The notes under the pieces: generated by a model
Told to the model about the DNA's origin: nothing
The model's database searches: none
Seen by the model: only the letters and a program-made list of their open reading frames with translations
Origin: Erinaceus europaeus
Taxonomy: Eukaryota > Chordata > Mammalia > Eulipotyphla > Erinaceidae
Length of the DNA stretch: 64,000 bases
Reading direction: 5' to 3'
Assembly (NCBI RefSeq): GCF_950295315.1
Contig: NC_080165.1
Location: 2,622,701-2,686,700 of the forward strand
Part shown: piece by piece, positions 44,094 to 54,802 of the stretch
How positions within the stretch are numbered: the stretch's first letter is position 1
Layout of the letters: each line of letters begins with the position of its first letter
Position numbers and translations under genes: made by a program

Positions 44094-44767
44094 TTGATTA
44101 TCTGAGAGATTAAATGACATTGTCATGGAAAGATGAGAAATTCTTTATATGTGCTTTTAAATTTACCCATTTTGAAGAGGTAAGAAATTGTATTTTCAAA
44201 ACATTTTTAGTCTTTTATGCCAAGGTTACATCAACAGGAAGTAAAATTATTACAGATAAATATATACATATAATGAAAGGTATTATAAAAGGAAAGAAAC
44301 ACCTATAATTCCTTAGGTTAAATACAAGTATTTTTTTATAACATAGATATATAATTTGAATGTAAAGTGTATTTTGACTCAGTTATCAAGTTACACCCCT
44401 ATTGTTTGCTCACATGGTAGTTTTTAATGAGCATTAAAGATATAATTCACAAACTAAATTTAGTTCACCTATCTCCAAATAATATTTCTCTCTTCTGAGT
44501 CTACCTCAGGTGGTTCAGTTTGCAAATAAAATGCCAATCAAATGGTTGTTATATAACAGAAGCTCAAAAATAATCTTCACCAAAATAAATATTTGAAGAA
44601 CATTATCTTAAACAGAATATATTTACAGAATATATGCAACATACTTCACTTACGTATATTTCTTTTAAAATCATTTATGTGTTATCGTATAATATTTATA
44701 CATTAAATTTAAATGCTAGATCTAGAAAGTCAAATCTTTGCATTATATAAAAAAGTAATAACAACAG
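44094..44767. other. unassigned AT-rich DNA
   Basis: No element or gene recognised. Confidence 0.4.
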
Positions 44768-44955
44768 GGATCTGGGCAGTGGTGAACCAGGTTAAGCACA
44801 AGGACCCACACAAGGATCCCAGTTAGAGCGCCTGGCCCCCCAACTGCAGGGCTTGTTTCACAAGCAGTGAAGCAGGTCTACAGGTGTCTCTCTGTCTCTC
44901 TCCTTCATTATCTTCCCCTTCTCTCTCAATTTCTCCCTGTCCTAGCCAATAAAAT
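44768..44955 (+). mobile_element. hedgehog SINE (type 1-like)
   Basis: Sense copy: 'gggatctgggcagtggtgaa', 'aaggatcccagttagagcgc', 'cagtgaagcaggtctacagg', 'ccctgtcctagccaataaaa'. Confidence 0.85.
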
Positions 44956-45868
44956 GGAGAAAATGTCCACCAGGGGCAGTGGATCCAAAGTGCATGCAGA
45001 GCCAAGATGGAGCTACCCTGAGCTCCAAACACATGCAGCTGACAACCTGGGATTCTCTGCATAGGGTAGGACACTGGGCTGTCTGTAGGAGGGTGACCAA
45101 GGGATGGTCAGGGGGACACCAAGAAAGAGTCCTGTAACTCACTCTTGGGCTGACAAACAGAGGTCAAACGGACAAAGGAAAATCTTTTTGGCTTGATTAT
45201 TTCTGAACTCACCCCTCTCCCACACCAGAAACAGCCCCCAGGGAATGGGCAGCCTCTTGTAGCAGGCTTCCCTCTGAGCTATTTTCTTTACCAAGATTCC
45301 TGGCTCACCAGGGTGTCATTCCAAACCTTTTTCTTTTTGTTTTCTTTCTATTTTTTTAGGTGGCTGGAACTCTATTTGAGTGAGGAAATACCTGATCAAT
45401 CAGAGCCTCAGCCTTGTCTGGGAAAGTCTACCTGAAAGGTTATATATATATATTCTTATAATTGGCTGTTTTTGCTCAGGCTGCCTGAAGCCAGTCTGAA
45501 GCAGTCCAAGCAGCAGATTGACTGTTAGAGTATTTTTACTCTATTTTAATATTATTACTATTACTGTATATAAATGTCCCATTACCCTTCTCCTTCAGGT
45601 TGACAAAAAATAACTGTTTTTGTTTTTTTTCAACTGATAGGTGACTAGGTGCCCTATCCATTATGAAAGGAACTTATTTATGTCCCTCTTCCCTCCATAT
45701 TCCTTTTTCTATCCTCCTAACTAATTATAAATAAATAAATAAATAAATAACACTTTCCTTTCATTGCTCCTTTTTTTTCTTTTTCTTTTCTACCTTCTTT
45801 TGCTTTCTGAATTCATTCACTGATACTTGTTTGGGAATTATTTTGTGGAAGAAATCTGACTCAGAATG

Positions 45869-45903
<35 letters not shown>

Positions 45904-46216
45904 ACTTCACTTTCTCCTCTTTCTATCCCTAGAATTTACAGTACACAGTAGATTTGGATAATTGTCTATTCTTGCTCTTCTTATTTTTTTCTTTCTTTTT
46001 CTTTTGGTTTGGGTTTCTATTTTTATATGGACAAATGGTACTGTTTTGCTACTGTTGTAATTTCTGAGGTTTCTGAGTGCATTTGTGAAAGGCCTTTAGT
46101 ATAGTATGGCTTGTACTCAAAACAAAACAACTTAAGAATGACATAACAGAACAATTAAAACCACATCAATAAAAAAAAAAGGTAAATCAAGAGCAAATAA
46201 AAATGCTACCACAATG
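44956..46216 (+). mobile_element. L1 #1, 5' part (probable 5' UTR and ORF1 start)
   Basis: 46100-46216 joins without a gap to the L1 ORF1 sequence after element B (53621 onward), because B inserted here with a 6-bp duplication. Everything to its left up to the SINE at 44955 is probably 5' UTR, by position only. A (TG)n run lies at 45869-45900. Confidence 0.5.
46211..46216. repeat. target-site duplication of element B, left copy
   Basis: ACAATG, repeated at 53615-53620. Confidence 0.88.
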
Positions 46217-46611
46217 TGTCAGACTCGCTTTGTGGGTGGGAGACAGAGACGATCAGGGACTCATGACTGAGCTGGGAAGCAGTATCTCTTTATTGACGAG
46301 TTCAAAAAACTAATCTGTTCTAATCACAACACAGTTCTGTCCTGTATCTCTCTGCTCTGGCGGAAAACTCAGGAACAAAGGAAATATGTGTGATAGGGGC
46401 TGGGGAGAAGGAAAAAGTGCAAACCAGAGAGGACTAAACCAAATGTCCCAGAGGCAGGGGGAGTGAGGGCCAAACCAATATCCCAGAGTCAGGTGGTTGC
46501 CCAGCCAACAGTGGACATGCAAACAGAACACATCGCAAGCAACACAAAGCGAACCCAATGTGATGCTAAAAACAGAATGCTTCACAAGCAGAATCCAGAA
46601 GCATACCAATA
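46217..46611 (-). repeat. 3' LTR of element B
   Basis: On the minus strand it runs from 46611 to 46217, ending TCTGACA. AATAAA is at 46289-46294 (minus). The first bases read TATTGG instead of TGTTGG. Confidence 0.9.
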
Positions 46612-46628
46612 TTTTCCCCTTTCTTTTT
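46612..46628 (-). promoter_or_regulatory. polypurine tract of element B
   Basis: The minus strand reads 'aaaaagaaaggggaaaa', directly before the 3' LTR. It is very similar to the tract of element A. Confidence 0.88.
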
Positions 46629-47429
46629 AACTAACGGCCATAGTATCAGGAGTGTGGGGTGAATAGAAACCTATATCGTACAGGCATTTTCAAAAAAACT
46701 GGCACAAGACATGGAGGAACAAGTAAGAGAGCAGCAAGAACCAGTGTGATGCCAAGGGAAGGCCTGAGGGGGGCATTTCTTGCCTCTGTGGACAAGGCCT
46801 ATCAGGCTAAAGGACATTTCCTGCCTCTGTGGGCATCTCTTGCCTCTGGGGACGTTTCATGCCTCAATGGGTGTTTCCTACCTCTGTGGGCATTACCTAG
46901 CAAGGGGAGAGCTATAGAGTCCCAAGGCAGCTGGCTACAGTCAGTCTTTGAGAAACCCAGCAGCATAAAGGGAAGCTGCTGTAGATTTCTGTAAAGTGTC
47001 CAAGATGTGTACCAGTAAGTCTGATAGAAGTCTCACTCCAAAGTAGATGACTAGGGGAAGAAATTCCAGGGGATGAAATGTTGCATATCTGTGTCGATGG
47101 GGAATGTCAGCTACCAGAATTCTGCTTTTCTGTAGAGAGTGAGCTTTGGAGTCTGTGAATCTGTTTCTTCAGGTCATGTCAGGTCACATCACTGGTTTTG
47201 GGGGGTGCGTTGTAGTCATGCCATCTTGTGGGCGATGTCAGAGAACAAGGGTCCAAATGGATTTCTTGAACCAGATTATCGAGATCTCACCATGTAGCAT
47301 CATGAGTCCCCAGAGGGTGTCCTAGTCCAAAAAGCTCTTTGAAATTTCATTTAGGGTGCTTCTGGAAGTTTTTGCTGGATTGGTGCAGGCACCACTTTTA
47401 AAAATGTCTTCCCATAGAAGAATGAACCG
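46629..47429 (-). other. internal 3' domain of element B
   Basis: Collinear on the minus strand with parts of element A around 20.50-20.85 kb and element C around 48.24-48.60 kb: a 'gatgtgacctgac'-type block, 'cacagactccaaa', 'ctacagaaaagcagaatt' and 'catctactttgga'. It also holds repeats of a 'gcctctgtgg' motif (plus strand 46782-46890). No convincing frame. Confidence 0.75.
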
Positions 47430-47435
47430 AATCAG
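47430..47435. repeat. target-site duplication of element C, left copy
   Basis: AATCAG, repeated at 52757-52762 inside element B. Confidence 0.88.
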
Positions 47436-47791
47436 TGTTGTTGTTGTGGCCAGGTGTCGGGCTGCACCGCGGAGAAGAGAGAGGAAGTCCAGAGCAAGGG
47501 GGTACACAAATCTTTATTATAGGATGGGGGGGTTGCTCAGGCCATGTGGAGTCAGCCAACAATGGCTGTCCCCACTACCTGACCACAGGGTGAGAGAAGG
47601 GAGAGAGATCTGCGAGAGGGGGAGCCGAGAGCCCAGAGAGCATGAGGGGGGGAGTGAGGGGGCTTTCTATTGGGTGACAACCAGGGGTGATGTGTGGGGG
47701 CAGGATTGGTTGAAGGGGGCACTGCTAGGATTTCGCGGGGCATGGTAAAACCTGGGGGTGGAGACCGCATCAGAATAATTCCTCAGCAACA
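47436..47791 (-). repeat. 3' LTR of element C
   Basis: On the minus strand it starts TGTTGCTGAGGAATT at 47791 and ends AACAACA at 47436, 356 bp. AATAAA lies at 47513-47518 (minus). It is not related to the LTRs of A or B. Confidence 0.88.
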
Positions 47792-47808
47792 TTTCCTCCT
47801 GTCTCTTT
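47792..47808 (-). promoter_or_regulatory. polypurine tract of element C
   Basis: The minus strand reads 'aaagagacaggaggaaa' next to the LTR start. Confidence 0.8.
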
Positions 47809-47871
47809 ATATCTAAATGGACACAGTAAATAAAAATGGAAAGGAGCAGGCTTAAATGTTTTTAAGGAATG

Positions 47872-48232
47872 CCGTGCTCTGGAAAATGGTGCCTCCTTCA
47901 AGATCTCCGTGCAGTAAATAAAACCATGCAGGTCTGGGGCTCCCCACAAAGGGGTTTGCCACTTGCTTCTGCAATTCCCACAGGAATTTCAATCATAGCT
48001 ATTGATATACAAGATTGTTTTTTCTCTATTCCCTTGCATCCGCAAGATCGTAAACGTTTTGCCTTCTCTGTTCCTTCTATTAATAACGCCAGCCCTGATG
48101 ATAGATTTGAATGGGTGGTGCTACCCCAGGGTATGACCAATAGTCCTACAATTTGTAAGGAGGCTGTTAAATCTGCCCTTTCCCCATATATTCATAAGGG
48201 CTGTCATGTTTTTCATTATACAGGATCAGTCT
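47872..48232 (+). pseudogene. inverted RT segment inside element C
   Basis: A + strand RT piece from '[10 protein letters not shown]' through the first catalytic Asp ('[10 protein letters not shown]') and 'VVLPQGM' up to just before the YXDD box. It is in the opposite orientation to the rest of element C and duplicates the segment at about 51630-51962 on the minus strand. The frame is open for about 120 codons. At about 48232 it switches to the minus-strand post-pol domain. Confidence 0.88.
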
Positions 48233-49439
48233 ATAAAAAACCAGTAGCGTGAAGGGAAATAAGCTGCTTTAAAATTGTGTAAAATGTCTATAGGGTATGC
48301 CAGCAAGTCCGATACAAGTCTCAGTCCAAAGTAGATGGCTAGGGGAAGAATTGGCAGGGGATGAGACGCTAAATGAGGGAGGTCAGCCGCTGTAATTCTG
48401 CTTTTCTGTAGATAGCCAGCTGGAACTGCCAACACATGACAGGCAGATCAGAAACAGGAACGGCGAGCAGGCATTAAGAAAGTTCTGTCCTTGGAGTCTG
48501 TGTATCAGGTTCTTCAGATCGCGTTAAGTGATATCTAGGGTTTCGGGAGGTGTGCCACTGTAGTCGTGCTGTCTATTGGGTGACGTCTTGGTGTGCAGGG
48601 GTTCAGATGGTTTTTCTGGGATTCCTGTGAAAGAAACACAAACAATCTGCTTCTCGTGGTAAATTTGAACTTGTAACAAGTTATAGGTTTGTTATAGTTG
48701 ATACCTCAATGATTATAATTGGTTTAAAATCTCTTTATGATTTTATTTAAAGGTCATCTAATGTGACCTCCTGTAGCAGTCTCTACCACAGGATCTTGAG
48801 ACCAATTTTAGCTAAAATATATATTTTAAACAGATTCAAATTGCTTAGAGAGTTAACACATTTTCGTGATAATGATTTTAACGTTTACAGTGCCAGATTG
48901 ATGCCAGATCTGTTGTGGATTAATTTCCGCAAGACAGTTTACAGGGCACCTTTGGGGGCCCTTCAAAGGTGTCCTGTATATAAAATTCATATATTTTAGT
49001 TTTGATAATGTATACTCACGTTAAACATTTAGACTTTTACCTAAATAGTTAGTTACCTTAACAAATTAATATTTACCTTGTCTGGTAATAGTGTAGCTGT
49101 AGGGTTACACATTTGACCGTTAAGTTAGTGTTACCAAACTTGAGACATACCCATAAACATTTAGTTATAACACACTGGAGGAAAAAGAACTTTTGTTATA
49201 AAAACATATTATTTTTAAAAACAAATTTATATCCGTCATTAGTCACACAGTTTAAGACTAAACACTTACATATATACCAAAACTATATATATAAATCAAA
49301 AGAGGGATAAAAACAAAAATTTTGGAATGTTTCTGGACATCTCCAGAAACTTTGGCTGCGACCAGCATTTTTATATAAAGCCAATTACCTTTTAGAGTAC
49401 TCCAAGCAGATGGGTCATGCAAAAAAAAAAAATGTTTTG
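48233..49439 (-). other. post-pol domain of element C
   Basis: Minus-strand counterpart of element A 19465-20850. Collinear blocks include the stretch after the pol end with 'ggctttatataaaa', the 'tggagatgtccagaaacat' segment and the 3' domain also kept in element B. No env. Confidence 0.75.
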
Positions 49440-50589
49440 TCATTCAACACACTCACTCACAAAAACAACTGGCCAGTTATAACATAAGACATTCAGGGAA
49501 AGGGTAGGAGAGAGTTCTCTGTGAGCCAGATTTTGTAGGTACTGCCATGTCGTATTATGGGTCCTGGGATAACAGTGTTCTTTAGGGATAACAGTGCCAT
49601 CCTGCTGGTACTGTCGGACATGGCAGGCAGGAACCCAGACAGGTTTAGAGAAATTATGAGGGAAAATGCATGCAAAACCATTTCCCATGGTCAATAGTGG
49701 GTCAGGTCCTTTCCAAATTTTATCGAGTGGGTCTCTCCATTTAACCTTAATAGATGGGAGGGTATATGGTGTTTGCCAGTGAATAATAATAGGAGGTAGG
49801 TCCGAGTTATTGTGAATATTAAAGAGATTTAACGTAGTTAAGGCTTTTGCTAGCTGGATATTCTGGGGGTACATTCCTCCTTTAATTTTATTTAGTTAAG
49901 CCTTAAGGGTTTGATGGGCCCTCTCGACAATGCCTTGTCCCTGTGGATTATAGGGAATGCCTGTGGTATGAGTAGTGTTCCAGAGGGATCAAAAATCTTT
50001 AAATTGTTTGCTGGTAAAAGCCTGTCCACGGTCAGTTTTCAGTTGAAGAGGTAAACCCATCACAGCAAAACAGGAGAGCATATGGCTTATAAGCTTTTTA
50101 GCTTTTTAGCACTTTCTCCTGTCTGAGCTGTAGCCCACATAAATTTAGAAAAGGTATCAATTGAGACAAACACATATTTTTGTTTGCCAAAGTTTGGTAC
50201 GTGGGTGACATCAATTTGCCAAATAGCATTAGCTTTTAAACCACGGGGGTTAACCCCAAGGGTCTGGATAGCAGGTGTCTTTATGAGACTTGCACAAGAA
50301 GAGCATGTAGCAAGGATATGTTTTAACTGTGGTACAGGAACATCAGGAAATCAAGCTCAAAGGCCTTTAAGATTAACATGGGTTAGAGAATGAAAATTAG
50401 GAGGATCAGAGACAGAGACTGGGAAAGTTTCTGTGGAGGCAAGGCGGTCAACTGTGGCATTCCCTTTGGACAGGGAACCAGGAAGAGGGCTGTGGGAATG
50501 AAGGTGTTGAATATACAGTGGTTGGGTTCGAGAACAGAGCATAGAGGCGATTTGAATCAAGAGAGGGGAAAGTGGGTTGTCATCAATTT
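49440..50589 (-). pseudogene. pol: integrase of element C
   Basis: Minus-strand integrase. The catalytic Glu segment '[10 protein letters not shown]' is visible near 49900-49930. The C-terminal domain ('DPLDKIWKGPDPLL', 'VWVPACHV') forms an open 144-codon frame at 49440-49874. Upstream the core has at least one in-frame stop (near 49990) and a phase change. Confidence 0.85.
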
Positions 50590-51321
50590 TCACATAAGAA
50601 CGAGCAAGCCATGGAAGTAAGTTAACAGTATACACACTGTCAGAAAAAAAGGTTGAAGGATTCTGGTACAGCTTTTAATGCAAGGAAAACAACAAAGTTC
50701 TTTGTACTGAGGGCAATTCTCAGGAATCTCAGTAAAGAGAGGTTTAGGAGATTGTTTGTCTGGGTAATATATAAGGGCAGCACATCCCCTTTTTCTGACA
50801 TCAGTAAAGATTGTAGGAGAAGAGGGAATAGGATCCTGAGAGAAAAGTTTAGGTGCTAGTAGAGGCAGAAGAGGTAAAGAAACTATCAATTTATTAGAAG
50901 GAAAATGGTTATTTATTTGTCCTGGAAACCCCACGAAGCTTATGGCAAAGCAGGAATGATAGTGTATAAGCCACTCTGTATCTGTGAGAGAAAAGGGCAG
51001 AATAATTAAATACAGTTCTTTCCCTAAGACCTGCACAAACCTATTTCTCCCTTGGCGAACCATGAATGCTAACGCGTCTATCTCAGTGAGGAATCTTGGA
51101 GCTCCTCCTACTGGCGTGTGAAGCCACTCGAGAACCCCATGGTCTTGCCACAATGCCCCTACTACTGTGTGGGTGTAGTTGAAGATTAGAAGGTTTACTG
51201 GAGAGAAGGGGGAGAATCGAACAAGGTGCATGTCCTGGAGGGCCTGGTTAACCCTTTCCAATGCCGAGGAGGCCTCAGGAGTTAACTTACGTTTTGAGGA
51301 GGGCTGTTTGTTTCCTTTCAA
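50590..51321 (-). pseudogene. pol: RT connection and RNase H of element C
   Basis: An open frame of 243 codons with the connection domain ('LTEIDALAFMV') and RNase H ('IFTDV', where element A has 'VFTDG'). The phase is lost near 50690 before the last RNase H motifs. Confidence 0.85.
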
Positions 51322-51336
51322 CAGGTCAAACAGTGG

Positions 51337-52094
51337 TCAGGGGCAGCTTATAGGCAGATAGAGATACTGCCTAAGCCAATTTAAATTTCCTAGAAAACAT
51401 TGTAAAGAAGCAAGAGTAAGGTTAGAAGGGAAGGTGACATTAGGTTTTAAGGGACGAATTTGCGTTAGAGAAATCTCTGAACCTAGGAAGGATATTGGAG
51501 GGATTAGTTGTATCTTCTCAGGGGCTACATTAAGGCCGCTTTTCTTTAATGCAGGAATGAGAAAATCATGTAAGGCATAGAGATCTGTGTCTGATTTTCC
51601 CCATATTAAAATATCATCTGTATAATAAAAAACATGAAGGCCCTTTTGAATATATGGGACAAGGGAAGATTTAACAGCCTCCTGACAAATAGTAGGACTA
51701 TTTGCCATACCTTGGGGTAGCACCACCCAGTCAAATATATCAGCAGGGTTGGCATTATTAATAGAAGGAACAGAGAAGGCAAAACGTTTACAATCTTGCG
51801 GATGCAAGGGAATAGAGAAAAACAATCTTGTATATCAATAGCTATGATTGGAATTCCCGTGTGAATTGCAGAAGCAAGAGGCAAACCCCTTTGTGGGGAG
51901 CCCCAGACCTGCATGGTTTTATTTACTGCACAGAGAACTTGAAGGAGGTGCCATTTTCCTGAGCGCTTTTTAATCACAAAGACAGGAGTATTCCATGGGC
52001 TTCGAGAATGAGGAATGTGTCCCAAGGACAACTGCTCTCGGACGAGCTCTTTTAAAATTTCTAGTTTATCCCTAGGTAAAGGCCACTGTTCCAC
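51337..52094 (-). pseudogene. pol: reverse transcriptase of element C
   Basis: Two frames. 51606-52094 carries '[11 protein letters not shown]', '[12 protein letters not shown]' and the first catalytic Asp ('[10 protein letters not shown]'). A one-base shift near 51815 leads to 51337-51825 with '[13 protein letters not shown]' and the catalytic box YTDD (YMDD in element A). It ends in a stop before 'PLFDLLKGN'. Confidence 0.9.
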
Positions 52095-52153
52095 CCAGAC
52101 AGGCTCATTAGAAAGCCAGCTTAAGTGGAGTGTTTGGCTACGAACAGTGGCAT

Positions 52154-52635
52154 TCAGTATTGGGGGTGCTGATTAGACCTGGTCTCACAGGAGCGAGTGT
52201 TACGCTCTGCAGAAGCATCTGTAGATATCCTAACATCAAGACATTTCAGAAGATCCCTGCCCAGTAGGTTGGTGCTAATATTAGCTACCAAAGGGCGGAA
52301 GTGTCCGGTAGGGCCTTCCGGGTCTTCCCACATGAGCAAATCTCGTGTGCGAAATGATGGGGTCATCCCTACTACTCCATGTATACTGGGTCTAGGAAGG
52401 AGTTCCCAATCTTGGGGAACCTCTTCTTGCCTTAAAATCATCTTTTCTGCCCCCATGTCAATCAAAAATTTAAAATGAATATTGCCAATCTTTACTGCCA
52501 TAGAAGGGTGACCCTGTTCTAAAACAGGAGTGGTCCACAAAATCTCAGGCCCCGAATTTGTACCATTCAGGGGTGAACCATCTTTATGAAATTGGGACCA
52601 ACAATCTCTCTTCCAATGAAACGCCTTACGACATT
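52154..52635 (-). pseudogene. gag end and protease of element C
   Basis: The minus strand begins with a zinc-knuckle-like motif with widened spacing, C-X3-C-X4-H-X4-C, at about 52590-52632, then the retropepsin. The active-site triplet again reads Asp-Met-Gly ('LIDMGAEKM'), as in element A. The C-terminal motif is 'LLGRDLL'. The frame from 52540 to 52154 is open and ends 'QHPQY' as in element A. Confidence 0.87.
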
Positions 52636-52756
52636 TTGGGTGACAATCAGGGGTGACGTGTGGGGCCAGGATTGGTTGAAGGGGGCACTGCTAGGATTCA
52701 CGGGGCATGGTAAAACCTGGGGGTAGAGACTGCATCAGAATAATTCCTCAGCAACA
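52636..52756 (-). repeat. truncated 5' LTR of element C
   Basis: Only the first 121 bp of the LTR (minus strand start TGTTGCTGAGG at 52756). It ends at a microhomology with gag, 'tgtcacccaa' on the minus strand. Confidence 0.87.
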
Positions 52757-52762
52757 AATCAG

Positions 52763-53199
52763 GAGGGCAGACCCAACCACGTGTCTCCACTTTTGGGGAC
52801 CACCAAGGCAATGGAGAATGCTCCCCAAGTCAGAGTAGTCTCTCTTTGCTAGAAATATGCAAGAGGTAGTCCAGAAAGTCCCAGGGGAAGTCTCTGTGCA
52901 TCCCCCAAGCTCCACGATCAAGGCCACAAGGAACCAAAGTTTCCCGGTCAGGGAACCAAAGTGTGACCCAGAGTGACTCCACAGAGGCAACGGGACCTGC
53001 ATTCTCATGGACTCTGCAGTCCGTGGTGGCCCGCGGGTCAGGCAGCGGCTCCAACAGCAATGCCAAAAGACATGAAGATCTAGAGAGTGGAAGGATTGTG
53101 TGCACCACCCGCCTTGCCAACTGCAGCCCATAGTGGATAGGTAGCCAAACAGCTTTACTTATCTGGTGGATGGGCAGGTTAGGTCCCATGTTGGTGTTA
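52763..53199 (-). other. 5' leader of element B with overlapping frames
   Basis: After the PBS the minus strand holds frames of 119 codons (52830-53189, starting Met-Gly-Pro) and 127 codons (52748-53131), the second running into element C. The hydrophobic run 'LWFLVALIVELGGC' could be part of an env signal peptide. I recognise no full domain. Confidence 0.45.
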
Positions 53200-53217
53200 G
53201 TCTCTGTTCAGTCACCA
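53200..53217 (-). promoter_or_regulatory. primer binding site of element B, Lys3 type
   Basis: The minus strand TGGTGACTGAACAGAGAC follows the LTR end by three bases. It matches the Lys3 PBS with four differences. Confidence 0.8.
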
Positions 53218-53220
53218 TTT

Positions 53221-53614
53221 TGTCAGACTCGCTTCACAGGTGAGAGACAGAGATGACCAGGGACTCATGGCTGAGGTGGGAAGCAGTATCTCTTTATTGA
53301 CGAGTTCAAAAAACTAATCTCTTCTAATCACAACTCAATTCTGTCCTGCATCTCTCTCCTCTGGCGGAAGAGTCAGGAACAAAGGAAATATGTATGATAG
53401 GGGGCGGGGAGGAGGAAAAAGAGCAAACCAACGAGGACTAAAGCAAATGTCCCAGAGGCAGGGGGAGCGAGCGCCAAACCAATATCCCAGAGGCAAGGGG
53501 TTGCCCAGCAACAGTAGACATGCAAACAGAACACATTGCAAGCAACACAAGCAAACCCATTGTGATAATAAAAACAGAAGGTCTCACAAGCAGAATTCAG
53601 AAGCATGCCAACAA
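53221..53614 (-). repeat. 5' LTR of element B
   Basis: Minus strand TGTTGGCATGCTTCTG at 53614 to TCTGACA at 53221. AATAAA is at 53293-53298 (minus). Confidence 0.9.
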
Positions 53615-53902
53615 CAATGAATCAGTAGAGGAGCCCAGAAGAAACTCCAAATCAGTCAGAAGAAAAGCAATAATAAACCTAGTAATCACAGAAATGAAGA
53701 CAAAGGGCTATCAGAACTAGGGAAACAACAGAGGAGATGCTCAAAGAAAATACTAGCTACCCTGAGGTAATTAGAGAACTCTAAGCTGAAATAGCTGAGC
53801 TAAAAGGCCAATTAGCAGAACAAGCTAATACTATAACTGGACTGAAAAAAAGATGAGGGAAGGGAAAGTAAACTAAAAGAAGCAGAAAACAGAATTAGCT
53901 AG
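53615..53902 (+). mobile_element. L1 #1, ORF1 part
   Basis: L1 ORF1 sequence ('gaaactccaaatcagtcaga', 'gcagaacaagctaatactat', 'agcagaaaacagaattagct'). The first six bases are the right target-site copy of element B (ACAATG). Frames are broken. Confidence 0.8.
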
Positions 53903-53908
53903 GCAGAG

Positions 53909-54636
53909 TTTCGGGGTGTCTCTCTCCTTCTTCAGCAGGGTGTCCTCCAGGGGAAAGGTAACAGGCTGGTTCTTTCTCGGTCATGACAGGGGTGACACGA
54001 AGTAAAAGACACCAGGGGACTCTTAGCGTGAATCTAGAATCTGAGTCCTTCAGTCCCAGAATCCTAGAGTCCGTTTATTAGCAAAATTGACATGAATTAA
54101 ATAGAAAAGCAATGGAGGTAATTATTGTTGCAATATGACAGAAATTACAGGTTTCTTAACAGTCAGCATGCCCCTAAGGTAGGGGGTTGGTATGATAGGA
54201 ATTGATGAGATACAAGACAGTTATTTTCCATAACACAAGCAACTTAATTATCCAAAGGTATTTGAGAGAAGCATAGGGGTTAAACCCGTAGGGTGAGACA
54301 GAGAGAAGATGGATATCAAAAGGCCATATAGTTTGGAATTTCTCTTGTCTGGGGTCTGAGGTGTGTGATGAAGTGAGTGATAAGGTGTGCTTTTCTGTGA
54401 TCAGAAGGTGACTTTTAATAAGTGAATCTGCAGCCATGTGGCCTGTGGTTAATGGAGGGAAGTACTGGGGTATCTGTGGGCCTGAGAGTCAAGAAGGAAA
54501 GAACCAAGTCTGAGTTTCCCCCCTTATGCTCACCTCGGTTGAGAGAGACTTACCAAGAGGTTATCTTCTCAGACCTCCATCCAAAGATGGGGGTGGTTCT
54601 CCCTAAGCTCTATCAGGCTTACACATGTTCCCAACA
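53909..54636 (-). repeat. element D: solo LTR in L1 ORF1
   Basis: 728 bp, minus strand start TGTTGGGAACATG at 54636, AATAAA at 54074-54079 (minus). GCAGAG flanks it on both sides (53903-53908 and 54637-54642), a 6-bp duplication. The minus-strand end is CGAAA instead of the usual CA. It is related to the LTR at 30.7-31.4 kb. Confidence 0.82.
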
Positions 54637-54642
54637 GCAGAG

Positions 54643-54719
54643 GATAAGCTAGAAAAAACTAAGAAAGAGGGAAAAGAACTCAAAAAGAGACTGAGAGATA
54701 CTGAAAACAGCAACAGATG
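54643..54719 (+). mobile_element. L1 #1, ORF1 part
   Basis: 77 bp of ORF1 coiled-coil coding sequence ('gataagctagaaaaaactaa', 'agactgagagatactgaaaa') between elements D and E. Confidence 0.75.
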
Positions 54720-54802
54720 TGGCGCCCCAACATGAACACCAGGGATCCTGATAGGGTCATCTCCTCTGGACCTGCATTCAGACTTCAAGGAAGCTGGGCA
54801 GA

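Larger units (their letters stand above)
47436..52756 (-). mobile_element. element C: pol-bearing ERV nested in element B
   Basis: A 5.3-kb minus-strand provirus with a full 3' LTR (47436-47791), polypurine tract, post-pol domain, integrase, RT/RNase H and protease. Its 5' LTR is reduced to 121 bp (52636-52756) joined straight to the end of gag, so most of gag, the PBS and most of the 5' LTR are deleted. The 6-bp duplication AATCAG marks its insertion into element B. The shared LTR part differs by about 5-6%. Its pol is closely related to that of element A although the LTRs are unrelated. Confidence 0.9.
46217..53614 (-). mobile_element. element B: non-autonomous LTR element holding element C
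   Basis: Edges are set by a 6-bp duplication ACAATG and by two LTRs of about 395 bp (46217-46611 and 53221-53614) that differ at roughly 10% of positions. Without the nested element C, its internal part is only about 1.25 kb: a 5' leader (52763-53199) and a 3' domain (46629-47429). No gag, pro or pol belongs to it. It depended on another ERV's proteins, by inference. Confidence 0.9.

Noticed and set aside
47356..47748. A 130-codon + strand frame
   Set aside because: It runs antisense across the element C LTR and its junction with element B, so it has no coding meaning.
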